NCBI GenBank assembly: GCA_001897535.1
Contig: MKTC01000025.1
Span: 19,318 to 83,317, forward strand
Direction of reading: 5' to 3'
Source of the DNA: Bacteroidetes bacterium 37-13
GTDB lineage: Bacteria > Bacteroidota > Bacteroidia > Chitinophagales > LD1
DNA length: 64,000 nt
The notes beneath the pieces were generated by a model. It searched no databases. It saw only the letters and a list, made by a program, of their open reading frames with translations, and had not been told where the DNA came from. Positions 1 through 7,498 of this stretch are shown piece by piece. Position numbers and translations under genes: made by a program. Each line of letters opens with the position of its first letter. Position 1 is the stretch's first letter.

Positions 1-85
1 TAGCTTCGCTGTTTGGATTGGCACAGAACTAATACCGAAAGGATATCCTTAATAGACCAATAAAATTGTTCTAAACGGCTATCAT

Positions 86-101
86 CCCGATAGCTATCGG
101 G
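86..101. repeat. Perfect 16-bp palindrome CCCGATAGCTATCGGG
   Basis: The sequence reads identically on both strands over 16 bases and lies in the non-coding stretch 1-154, downstream of the minus-strand gene ending at 155. I see no other copy in this window. From memory, very similar palindromes occur as dispersed intergenic repeats in Bacteroidota genomes; that is recollection, not a search result. It has no U-tract and is GC-rich for this genome, so a simple terminator is less likely. Nothing else is recognisable in 1-85 or 102-154. Confidence 0.6.
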
Positions 102-154
102 AGTATTTTTCGGCAAAATTTCCATCTATTTTAAAAATCATTTTCGTATAACAT

Positions 155-694
155 TTATTTTTCTCCTCCCGTGCCTTTAAATTGATCTTCGGTATAGCGA
201 AAAAGCACATTAAAAGTTGTAAGCGAACCATAAATGCGCGTAATGTATTGTTGAAGTTCTACTTTCTCTTCATCAGTAAGTTTTTTATGCGCATTTATTT
301 GCTGTTCCATCACTCTTAGCCTATCGCGCACCATCACTATTTTATGAAAAAAAGTTTCAATTGGAATTTCTTTTGGTTGTAAATCATCGCTACCCGGTTT
401 CATAATTAAAGTGCCACCCATCCATTTGTTGCCTAACTGTATTTTTTCTTCGGCACCATATTTATGCTCCAAAACTTCAGCTACAGCTTGTTTTAAATCT
501 TCAATAGTGAGTGGTGCAGCATCAGTTTCAATTTTTTCGAGAGCGGTTAAGCCCTCAAAATCGCGAGCAATACCGCGTGTTGCACCTTCTTCTAAAAAAT
601 AAATGGTGTAATATTCTGCATCTAAATTTACCACCACACCTTTGCCATATTTTGGGTGATCTACCCTTGAGCCAATTCCGAGATTGCTATCCAT
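155..694 (-). CDS. Conserved hypothetical protein with Tudor/CarD-like N-terminus
   Basis: This encodes 179 residues with no signal peptide or membrane segment. Residues about 5-50 contain a G-x-x-V-x-H-x-x-Y-G-x-G-x-V-V pattern (GSRVDHPKYGKGVVV). That pattern resembles the small beta-barrel of CarD-like and UvrD/PcrA C-terminal Tudor-like domains, which bind protein or nucleic acid. The rest is mostly helical and charged, with a probable coiled coil around residues 115-150. The gene is divergent from dtd with only 44 bp between the start codons, so the two share one promoter region. A DNA- or RNA polymerase-associated role is possible from the N-terminal fold, but this is inference and no specific function can be named. 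Confidence 0.8.
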   Translation of the reverse strand: MDSNLGIGSRVDHPKYGKGVVVNLDAEYYTIYFLEEGATRGIARDFEGLTALEKIETDAAPLTIEDLKQAVAEVLEHKYGAEEKIQLGNKWMGGTLIMKPGSDDLQPKEIPIETFFHKIVMVRDRLRVMEQQINAHKKLTDEEKVELQQYITRIYGSLTTFNVLFRYTEDQFKGTGGEK

Positions 695-738
695 AGTTTT
701 CTTGTTTATTTTGCGATGTTAGCAAATACAATGGATTT

Positions 739-1191
739 ATGAGAGCAGTAATTCAACGGGTGAGCCATGCCGCTGTGCGAATTGAAGGACACCTTAAAGC
801 CGAAATAAAAGCAGGCTTGTTAGTTTTAATTGGGTTTGAAGCCGAAGATAATGTAGAAGATATTGCTTGGATGAGCCGAAAAATTACAGCACTCCGCATT
901 TTTAATGATGAAAATAATTTAATGAATTTAAGTGTAAAAGATATTTCAGGTGAAATATTAGCAGTGAGTCAATTCACACTTTTTGCTTCATACAAAAAAG
1001 GAAATCGCCCTTCATTTATTGATGCAGCAAAACCTGAAATTGCCATTCCGCTTTATGAAAAATTTTTATTGCAGTTAGAAATCGATTTAGGTAAACCAAT
1101 TGTAAGTGGCACTTTTGGTGCCGATATGAAAGTTGAACTTTTAAACAATGGTCCGGTAACTATTGTGATAGACAGTAAAAATCCTGAATAA
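739..1191 (+). CDS. dtd: D-aminoacyl-tRNA deacylase
   Basis: This enzyme hydrolyses D-aminoacyl-tRNA (and Gly-tRNA-Ala) to recycle tRNA and keep D-amino acids out of proteins; it is a cytosolic homodimer. The 150-residue length matches the family. The N-terminus MRAVIQRVSHAAV is typical. The two active-site motifs are present: SQFTL (about residue 77) and the Gly-cisPro motif NGPVT near the C-terminus (about 138). The ATG at 739 is the only sensible start because the family begins exactly there. The gene is divergent from the 155-694 gene and convergent with ssrA, which lies immediately downstream on the other strand. Confidence 0.97.
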   Translation: MRAVIQRVSHAAVRIEGHLKAEIKAGLLVLIGFEAEDNVEDIAWMSRKITALRIFNDENNLMNLSVKDISGEILAVSQFTLFASYKKGNRPSFIDAAKPEIAIPLYEKFLLQLEIDLGKPIVSGTFGADMKVELLNNGPVTIVIDSKNPE

Positions 1192-1196
1192 AAAAG

Positions 1197-1564
1197 TGGA
1201 GCTGGCGGGGATCGAACCCGCGTCCGGCTAAGGTAGAAATAGACCCTCTACATGCTTAGTTACTTATTGCTTTTCGTGCTTGCGGCAGGTTAAGTAATCC
1301 CACCAACCGAAGCCTTACAACCGTTAATACGCAACTTGGCAAGTGGATGAATCTTGCACAAGGCGACACCGAGTTTTGGTTGCCAGCGCGCTGTGTACGG
1401 TGTCTCAAGCGCGGGGCAAATGGTACTTAACCTCTAAGATTAAGCAGCCATGGCGTAGTTATATTCGCCAATTAAAAAGAATCTGTAAATGGATTATCGA
1501 GCTACTTACACGCTCGGCATGCCGGTTTACTTATACTGCTTCCCGTCAATTCCATGTCAGCCCC
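1197..1564 (-). ncRNA. ssrA: Transfer-messenger RNA (tmRNA)
   Basis: tmRNA rescues ribosomes stalled on broken mRNA with SmpB, adding a degradation tag. The 5' end GGGGCTGACATGG (1564 downwards) pairs with the 3' end CAGCTCCA (to 1197) as a 7-bp acceptor stem. The stem has G-U at pair 3, the alanine identity element. The T arm GGGTTCGATCCC lies just inside the 3' end. The tag reading frame is complement(1440..1469): GGC GAA TAT AAC TAC GCC ATG GCT GCT then TAA, giving GEYNYAMAA. The 3' CCA is not encoded: A73 is followed by CTTTTTT, which may also end transcription. The mature length is about 368 nt, a one-piece tmRNA. A small plus-strand open frame inside it is not a gene. Confidence 0.96.
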
Positions 1565-1634
1565 ATTGAAAATTAAACTAATCTTCTGTCAAAGAACACT
1601 GCAAAGATAATTATCTCTGCTAAAGGTTTAAAGT

Positions 1635-1642
1635 TACATTCG
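1635..1642 (+). promoter_or_regulatory. Candidate -7 box TACATTCG
   Basis: The box TACATTCG lies 26 bp before the ATG at 1669. It resembles the Bacteroidota -7 element TAnnTTTG with C in place of the third T; the same octamer recurs at 5667 and 58164. No clear TTTG -33 box is seen, so this rests on position and recurrence only. Confidence 0.4.
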
Positions 1643-1668
1643 CCATTTTATTTTCAGCACTTCCAAAA

Positions 1669-2337
1669 ATGAAAATCTTATTAGTTTGTAACAATCGAAA
1701 CCTCATTGAAGAAACCATTAATTACTATCAAGAAAAAGGGAAAAAAGTTAATGAAAATTCAATACTTTTTCGTTTACACAATATTGAAATTTTAGAAACC
1801 GGAGCAGGCGGTTTTCGGGTAAGCCAAAGAATTACAGAAACAATTACAAAAGACCGTTTTAACTTAACTTTAAAGCTAAGTGAATCTTATGGTTTAAGAG
1901 AAAATATTGAAGTGGGAGAAGTGCTAAATGTAATCCGCGATTTTCCTGCCACCGATGGTGAACTTTTAGAAAATGATTTTACAGACCTTTATGACCAGCA
2001 ACTTTTTAATATTGAAGAACCTCCGCACCAATTAGGCGGTTTGGTGAATAAAACCAACAGCTACATGAATATTTTTCTACCCTACAAAAAAGTATTTGGT
2101 ATCACAGCCAGTATAAGTTCAAAAAACGAAATGCTGCGTAAAATAAGGATAAACAAGTACAAGCCGCATATTGAAACTGCCGATGGTTTATATTTTTCTT
2201 ACCCTTGCTTGCTTAAAAGAATAAGTTTTTACCACCTTGCTGCCGTAACTGAAAATTTGGTAACGGGCAAAAAAAATGCACCTTTGGCAACCACAGAACT
2301 TAATACACAATTGATTGATATTATTCAAAAATTATAG
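1669..2337 (+). CDS. Divergent futalosine hydrolase-like (nucleoside phosphorylase fold) protein
   Basis: This 222-residue protein aligns by eye along its whole length with MqnB futalosine hydrolases. Shared features are an N-terminal MKILLV strand, a central segment ending in GEVLNVIRDFPATDGE, a GITAS strand, and a C-terminal ETADGLYFSYPCL followed by a final helix. In active MqnB the equivalent region reads roughly ESMEGAAF and is followed by an SNYV motif. Here MEG is ADG and the later motif is replaced by TENLV, so key ribose- and base-binding residues are changed. Function may be altered or lost. It sits 5 nt before a thioesterase-fold gene, so the two form an operon. A menaquinone-pathway origin is inference from fold only. 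Confidence 0.65.
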   Translation: MKILLVCNNRNLIEETINYYQEKGKKVNENSILFRLHNIEILETGAGGFRVSQRITETITKDRFNLTLKLSESYGLRENIEVGEVLNVIRDFPATDGELLENDFTDLYDQQLFNIEEPPHQLGGLVNKTNSYMNIFLPYKKVFGITASISSKNEMLRKIRINKYKPHIETADGLYFSYPCLLKRISFYHLAAVTENLVTGKKNAPLATTELNTQLIDIIQKL

Positions 2338-2342
2338 AAATT

Positions 2343-2879
2343 ATGGAAGCTACTACCGTTTCGGCACATTTAAAACAGTACCAAGAAAACCAAGTAAAAG
2401 TAGATGCGGAATTTATTCGCTTGGTGAATAATGGCTTACTTTTTCGCCTATTTCTATTACAAAAATTACCAATGGGTTTTATTGCCGGTTTGCGCGTAAA
2501 ATCTATTTCAGCCGAGAAATGCGAAATTTCAGTTCCCTACAAATGGTTAAATAAAAATCCGTTCAGAAGCACCTATTTTGCTGTACTTTCAATGGCGGCA
2601 GAAATGAGCAGCGGTATGATTAGCATGATGGGAACTTTTAAATCTAAACCATCGGTTGCGGTTTTAGTAACTCGAATTGAAGCCGATTTTCAAAAGAAAG
2701 CAACAGGAATTACCACTTTTACTTGCAATGAAGGCAAAAAAATAAGAGCTGCAATTGAAGAAGCAGTTGCCACAGGCGAAGGAACATCTTGCACTACCAC
2801 TTCTACCGGGATTTCAGAAAATGGAACAGTTGAAGCTGTTTTTCGCGTAACTTGGAGTTTCAAAATGCGAAAAAACTAA
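2343..2879 (+). CDS. DUF4442-type hotdog-fold putative thioesterase
   Basis: This is a 178-residue cytosolic protein. The middle contains the DUF4442 hotdog signature: a basic strand followed by NPFRSTYFAVLSMAAEMSSG, where the long hotdog helix begins. Late beta strands end in VFRVTWSFK. Hotdog proteins of this group are thought to hydrolyse acyl-CoA or acyl-ACP thioesters, but the substrate cannot be read from sequence. It starts 5 nt after the futalosine-hydrolase-like gene and is probably translated from the same mRNA. The start at 2343 has no strong competitor. Confidence 0.75.
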   Translation: MEATTVSAHLKQYQENQVKVDAEFIRLVNNGLLFRLFLLQKLPMGFIAGLRVKSISAEKCEISVPYKWLNKNPFRSTYFAVLSMAAEMSSGMISMMGTFKSKPSVAVLVTRIEADFQKKATGITTFTCNEGKKIRAAIEEAVATGEGTSCTTTSTGISENGTVEAVFRVTWSFKMRKN

Positions 2880-2953
2880 ATCTTTGCAATAAAAATTTTG
2901 CGAAAAGAAATTGTTTTCTATCATTGCCTTATTACATAATAAACTTTCGTTCT

Positions 2954-3334
2954 ATGGCGCGTAAAAAATTTACTTTAGAATATATTATCAATTCTTCTCC
3001 GGCAATTCTTTTTGAATTTGTAACCGACCCATCTTCGCTTGCACAATGGTTTGCCGATTACTGCGATGCACAAGAAGATGACTACATTTTTGGTTGGAAT
3101 GGTCAATACCAAAAAGCTGAATTATTAGAAATTTTGAATGACGATTATGTAAAATATCGCTGGTTAGATTCTCCAGAAGATGAATACTTTTCGTTTAAAG
3201 TTTACAAAAGTGAAATTAGCTTTGAAACTGTTTTGGAGGTTACCGATTTTGCCGACCAGAAGGAAATAAAAGATGTTTCAAATCTTTGGGATAAGCAGAT
3301 TGACGATTTGAGATACGCAATTGGAGCATCATAA
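2954..3334 (+). CDS. START/AHSA1-like domain protein
   Basis: With the start at 2954 this is 126 residues beginning MARKKFTLEYIINSSPAILF. The open frame extends upstream to 2852, but that part overlaps the preceding gene and does not resemble the family. The pattern of a first strand, the phrase FVTDPSSLAQWFAD, and a final long helix (LWDKQIDDLRYAIG) is that of the Bacteroidota START-like family related to AHSA1/SRPBCC proteins. These form a cavity that binds lipids or other hydrophobic ligands. The ligand is unknown. A TTTCG-ending box lies at 2940-2949, within 5 nt of the start, so transcription may begin very close to the ATG. Confidence 0.8.
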   Translation: MARKKFTLEYIINSSPAILFEFVTDPSSLAQWFADYCDAQEDDYIFGWNGQYQKAELLEILNDDYVKYRWLDSPEDEYFSFKVYKSEISFETVLEVTDFADQKEIKDVSNLWDKQIDDLRYAIGAS

Positions 3335-3418
3335 ATATTTACTGAAAGCACATAGCATTAACTACTTAACAATCAATATATTAAAAGAAGGCTTTTATGC
3401 TTTCTTTTTCTGTTTTAT

Positions 3419-4045
3419 ATGCAAGCAATACAAAAATATTTTCCAAATTTATCCCATGTTCAATTAGAGCAATTACAAAAATTGCCTTCACTTTATGCAG
3501 AGTGGAATGCAAAAATCAACGTAATTTCAAGAAAAGATATTGAGAATTTTACAGAACATCATTTGTTGCATTCACTATCAATTGCAAAATATATTCAGTT
3601 CAAAGATGGAACTAAAATAATGGATTTAGGCTGCGGAGGCGGCTTTCCGGGAATTCCGCTTGCTATAATGTTTCCTCAATGTAGATTTCATTTAGTAGAT
3701 TCTATTGCCAAAAAGTTAAAGGTGGCTCAAGCAGCTGCCGATGCCATTGGGTTGAAAAATATTTTCATATTTCATTCCAGAGCCGAAGAAATGCCTTACC
3801 AATACGATTTCGTAGTGAGCCGCGCTGTGGCTCCTGTAAATGACTTACTCAAATGGACTCAAAAAAAGTATTTACCTAAAAGTCAAAATATTGTTCCAAA
3901 CGGCTTAATTTGTTTAAAAGGTGGCAACTTGGAGCAAGAGTTAGAAGATGTGAAACCACTTCAGCAAGTACCTTTACAAAAGTGGTACAGCGAACCCTAT
4001 TTCGCAGAAAAATTTCTACTACATATTAAGTCCAAATGGACTTAA
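3419..4045 (+). CDS. rsmG: 16S rRNA (guanine(527)-N7)-methyltransferase RsmG
   Basis: RsmG methylates N7 of G527 in the 16S rRNA decoding region using S-adenosylmethionine. The protein is 208 residues, the usual length. Diagnostic features are the N-terminal WNAKINVISRKD, EHHLLHSLS, the SAM-binding loop MDLGCGGGFPGIPLA, and VVSRAVAP near the rRNA-binding face. It has a standard Rossmann-type class I fold. It stands alone here, not beside gidA or parAB. Loss-of-function in this family gives low-level streptomycin resistance, which is known for the family and not seen here. Confidence 0.96.
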   Translation: MQAIQKYFPNLSHVQLEQLQKLPSLYAEWNAKINVISRKDIENFTEHHLLHSLSIAKYIQFKDGTKIMDLGCGGGFPGIPLAIMFPQCRFHLVDSIAKKLKVAQAAADAIGLKNIFIFHSRAEEMPYQYDFVVSRAVAPVNDLLKWTQKKYLPKSQNIVPNGLICLKGGNLEQELEDVKPLQQVPLQKWYSEPYFAEKFLLHIKSKWT

Positions 4046-4116
4046 TATAAAAAGCAAGCTAAATTAAAAATAAATGAAAATTACGATTAAACTTGCTTCA
4101 ATTTAACAAGATAGCC

Positions 4117-5154
4117 ATGTTTTATATTCATCAAAGTGCTTGTATTTCGCCACAACAAACCTTTGGAGTACCGCTCTTTAATGAACTTGTAGCTTACGAA
4201 AACAATCAACTTCATGCCATAGAGCCAAAATATGAAGGTATTCCACCGGCTCAAATTCGCAGAATGGGGCAAGCCTTGCGAATGGGTGTTGGCAGTGGTT
4301 TAAGTTTACTAAAAAATAACATTGTTGATGGCATAATTATTGGCACGGCAAATGGTGGAATTGAAGATAGCATAAGCTTTTTAAACCAAATTGAAGAATA
4401 CGAAGAAGGCAGATTAACACCTACACATTTTGTGCAAAGTACATTTAATGCCATTGCGGGAATGTTAGGCTTAATCATGAAAAATAAAGGCTATAATGCC
4501 ACACATGTTCATCGAGGTTTAGCTTTTGAAAATACTGTTTTAGATGCTTATATGTTGCTACAAGAAAATGCTGACACACAATATTTAATTGGAGCAGTTG
4601 ATGAAATTTCTGTGAGAAATTATCACATGGAATCTATTGCAGGTTGGTACAAAAAGGAACTGATAAAAAGTAGCGAATTACTCGAACATATTTCAACAGG
4701 AATGTTACCTGGTGAAGGCGCTGCCATGTTTTTGGTAAACAACAAGAAACAAAATGCAGCAGCAAAATTATTAGCAGTTGCTCAATTTCATTCAACCAAT
4801 AGCAACGAAACTTTTCAAACATTGAAAAGCTTTTTAGAACAATACAAAATTGAATTAGATAGTATTGATTTATTCGTGAGTGGCAACAATGCTGATGCTC
4901 GTTTTCAAGAATGCTATTTGACAATAGAAAATGAATTTGCGTCAAAGCCAATTGTGCATTTCAAAAAAATGTTTGGCGATTTCCAAACGGTGAGTGCTTT
5001 AGCTTTATGGCTTTCGGTGCAGTTGTTTCACACGAATAAAATACCGGATTTTATGCTTAGCAATAATGCAAATTCCAGCGAAACAAAGCGAATACTTATC
5101 TATAACAATTATCGCGGAGAGCAGCACAGCTTCTACGTTTTAGAGCGTGTTTAA
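4117..5154 (+). CDS. Beta-ketoacyl synthase-like protein lacking the catalytic cysteine
   Basis: The protein is 345 residues from the ATG at 4117; a TTG at 4093 would add eight residues. It has a thiolase-like layout: an N-terminal MFYIHQSACISP strand, GIIIGTANGG, THFVQSTFNAIAG, then the nucleophile-elbow region. That region reads THVHRGLAFENTVLDA (codons 129 onward), where true condensing enzymes carry the active Cys. No Cys is present there. The later PGEGAAMFLV and GNNADA segments match condensing-enzyme C-terminal motifs. It may act like a chain-length-factor partner or a scaffold in lipid or pigment synthesis. No acyl carrier protein or other synthase gene is adjacent, so the partner is unknown. 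Confidence 0.75.
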   Translation: MFYIHQSACISPQQTFGVPLFNELVAYENNQLHAIEPKYEGIPPAQIRRMGQALRMGVGSGLSLLKNNIVDGIIIGTANGGIEDSISFLNQIEEYEEGRLTPTHFVQSTFNAIAGMLGLIMKNKGYNATHVHRGLAFENTVLDAYMLLQENADTQYLIGAVDEISVRNYHMESIAGWYKKELIKSSELLEHISTGMLPGEGAAMFLVNNKKQNAAAKLLAVAQFHSTNSNETFQTLKSFLEQYKIELDSIDLFVSGNNADARFQECYLTIENEFASKPIVHFKKMFGDFQTVSALALWLSVQLFHTNKIPDFMLSNNANSSETKRILIYNNYRGEQHSFYVLERV

Positions 5155-5183
5155 CCACTAACAAACTCCGAATATTACTGCAC

Positions 5184-5639
5184 ATGAAAGATGCTTGGAA
5201 TATATTGTTACGCTATTGCAGTTATCAAGAAAGATGCAAGAGCGAAGTGATTAAGAAAATGCAGCAAATTGAATTGCCACAAAATGAATTTGAAAAATTA
5301 CTCAGCAAATTAGAAGAAGCCAATTTTGTAAATGAAAAGCGCTACACAAAAAGTTTTGTAAACGGGCGATATAAAAACAAAGGCTGGGGATTGATAAAAA
5401 TAAAACGAACGCTTCTACAAAAAGGGATAGACACAAATTTGATTGAACAAGTAATTTCAGAAGAAATAGAAACTGAAGATTATACCCAAAAAGCACAAAC
5501 TATTGCAGTAAAAAAATGGAAATCAATAAAAGGAAAAACACTTTTAGAAAGGCAAGCAAAACTCAAAATGTTTCTCATGCGAAAGGGCTTTGAATTTTCT
5601 ACCATTCAAGAAGTGATACAAAGCGATATTTTTCGTTAA
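5184..5639 (+). CDS. recX: Regulatory protein RecX
   Basis: RecX binds RecA filaments and modulates recombination and the SOS response. The protein is 151 residues and built of three-helix repeats. Recognisable segments are the LLRYCSYQERCKSEV start, the FVNEKRYTKSFVNGRYKNKGWG core, and the C-terminal MFLMRKGFEFSTIQEVI. All are typical of the family. It begins 29 nt after the ketoacyl-synthase-like gene and may be cotranscribed with it. recA is not in the window. Confidence 0.93.
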   Translation: MKDAWNILLRYCSYQERCKSEVIKKMQQIELPQNEFEKLLSKLEEANFVNEKRYTKSFVNGRYKNKGWGLIKIKRTLLQKGIDTNLIEQVISEEIETEDYTQKAQTIAVKKWKSIKGKTLLERQAKLKMFLMRKGFEFSTIQEVIQSDIFR

Positions 5640-5666
5640 ACACTTATTTAATACACTACTTAAAAT

Positions 5667-5674
5667 TACATTCG
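5667..5674 (+). promoter_or_regulatory. Candidate -7 box TACATTCG close to a GTG start
   Basis: TACATTCG ends only 5 nt before the GTG at 5680. If it works as a -7 element, transcription would begin at or next to the start codon and the message would be leaderless or nearly so. Readthrough from recX is the alternative. Confidence 0.35.
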
Positions 5675-5679
5675 CATAA

Positions 5680-7491
5680 GTGAGGTTTAATTTCCTAATA
5701 CTCTTTTTTATAGCTTTCATAGCCGCAAGTGCGCAACCTGGGCGCGATGAAGCATTGGCAGCAAGTTATTTACAAGAAGGAGAATACGAAAAAGCAGTAG
5801 AACTATACCAGCAACTTTGGGAGAAAAACGATAACAGTCCTAAATTTTACATTCCTTATTTTAAATGCTTAGTAGCTTTAAAAAAATATAGCGATTTAGA
5901 GAAGGTAGTAAAAAAAGAAATAAAAAAATTCTCATATATTCCGCAATACAATGTTGATTTAGGCTATGTTTTTACACTGCAAGAGCAAGCAAAAAAAGCA
6001 ACAGAGCAATACGATAAGTTAATAAAATCGCTACCGCCAAACGAAAACTATATTAGAGAATTAGCAACTGCTTTCGAAGGTTATCAAAACTACGATTACG
6101 CAATTCAAACCTACGAAAAAGGCTCAAAGTTATTTAACAACAGAATGGTTTTTGCCATGCCTTTAGCCATTGCTTATGATGCAAAAGGTGATATTATAAA
6201 TGCGGCAAAACAATACATCACTTTTGTTGAATTGCAGCCCGGACAAGCACAAGTAGCCAAAAACACCATCATGCGTTCGCCAAACATCAGTAAGTTGTTT
6301 AGTGAAATAGAAACGCAACTCTATGCCAAACTTCAACGCGGAAATGGCGATGAATGGCTCAATGATTTTTTGATTTGGATTTATATTCAAAACAAAGATT
6401 TTGAAGGTGCAATGGAACAAACCAAAGCCATTGATAGAAGAAAAGGCGAAAACGGTTTTCGGGTTTTGAACATGGCAAGAATGGCTCAAGCAGAAGATGA
6501 TTTTGATGTAGCAATTAGCGGCTACGACTATATTTTAAAAAAAGGAAAAGACACTCCGCTTTATTTTGTAGCACGAACAGAAATGCTAAACTGTCGCAAA
6601 GCAAAAATTGCAAAACACATCAATTTTTCACAAGCTGATGTAGAAAATCTAAAAGCTGATTATGAGAATTTTATCTCCGAATCCGGCAGAAGTTACCAAG
6701 CCGCGCAAAGCATGAAAGAATTGGCGGAATTAGAAGTTTTTTACTTGCATGATATTCCTGCAGCCATAAAAATTTGCGAAGAACTTTTGCAAATGAATAA
6801 CATACCGCAGCAATTGAAAAACCAAACAAAATTACTTTTGGGCGATTGCCTTTTAATTGATGGCGATGTATGGGAAAGCTCATTGCTTTATGGTCAAGTA
6901 GATAAACAAGAAAAGGACTCTCCTTTGGGTGAAGAAGCGCGATTTAAAAACGCAAAACTCAGCTATTTCAAAGGCGATTTCGATTGGGCACAAACACAAT
7001 TGGAAGTACTGAAAGCCTCTACAAGCGAACTTATCAGCAACGATGCCATCAATCTTAGCGTTTTCATTATTGATAATTTAGGGTTAGATTCCATCACCAC
7101 ACCTTTAGAAATGTTTGCGCAAGTAGAATTGCTTTTATATCAAAACAAATTAGATGGAGCAAACAGCAAATTAGATTCAATAAAATTGCTTTATCCGGGT
7201 CATGCTTTGTATGATGATATTCTCTACACACAAGCAAAAATTTACTGCGACAAAAAAGAATTTTCAAAAGCCGTTCCGCTCTTAGAAGAAATAATTAAAA
7301 ACTATAAAACAGATTTAAAAGGTGATGATGCCACATTTCTTTTAGCTGAAATAAATGAGCAATATTTGAACAATAAAGAAAAAGCTCGCGAGCTATACCA
7401 ATCCATCATTACCGACTTTGAAAACTCATTGTTGGTTTTAGATGCCAGAAAACGATTTAGAATTTTACGAGGCGATAAAATATCAGAGTAA
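5680..7491 (+). CDS. Secreted tetratricopeptide-repeat protein
   Basis: This 603-residue protein has an N-terminal signal peptide (FLILFFIAFIAASAQ) and then TPR-type helical repeats over most of its length. Examples are GEYEKAVELYQQLW near the start and KAVPLLEEIIKNY and KARELYQSIITDF near the end. It starts with GTG; the signal peptide makes this start convincing. It lies 7 nt before a PorE-like lipoprotein gene, so the two are one operon. Periplasmic TPR proteins are common partners of T9SS and gliding components (SprE/PorW are examples), but no lipobox is present here and I do not assign it to a named component. Confidence 0.85.
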   Translation: MRFNFLILFFIAFIAASAQPGRDEALAASYLQEGEYEKAVELYQQLWEKNDNSPKFYIPYFKCLVALKKYSDLEKVVKKEIKKFSYIPQYNVDLGYVFTLQEQAKKATEQYDKLIKSLPPNENYIRELATAFEGYQNYDYAIQTYEKGSKLFNNRMVFAMPLAIAYDAKGDIINAAKQYITFVELQPGQAQVAKNTIMRSPNISKLFSEIETQLYAKLQRGNGDEWLNDFLIWIYIQNKDFEGAMEQTKAIDRRKGENGFRVLNMARMAQAEDDFDVAISGYDYILKKGKDTPLYFVARTEMLNCRKAKIAKHINFSQADVENLKADYENFISESGRSYQAAQSMKELAELEVFYLHDIPAAIKICEELLQMNNIPQQLKNQTKLLLGDCLLIDGDVWESSLLYGQVDKQEKDSPLGEEARFKNAKLSYFKGDFDWAQTQLEVLKASTSELISNDAINLSVFIIDNLGLDSITTPLEMFAQVELLLYQNKLDGANSKLDSIKLLYPGHALYDDILYTQAKIYCDKKEFSKAVPLLEEIIKNYKTDLKGDDATFLLAEINEQYLNNKEKARELYQSIITDFENSLLVLDARKRFRILRGDKISE

Positions 7492-7498
7492 TTCACAC

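Noticed and set aside
1343..1576. Plus-strand open frame of 77 residues
   Set aside because: It lies on the antisense of tmRNA and has no start or composition supporting a gene.
2852..2953. Longer N-terminus for the START-like protein
   Set aside because: It would overlap the preceding gene and carries no similarity to the family.
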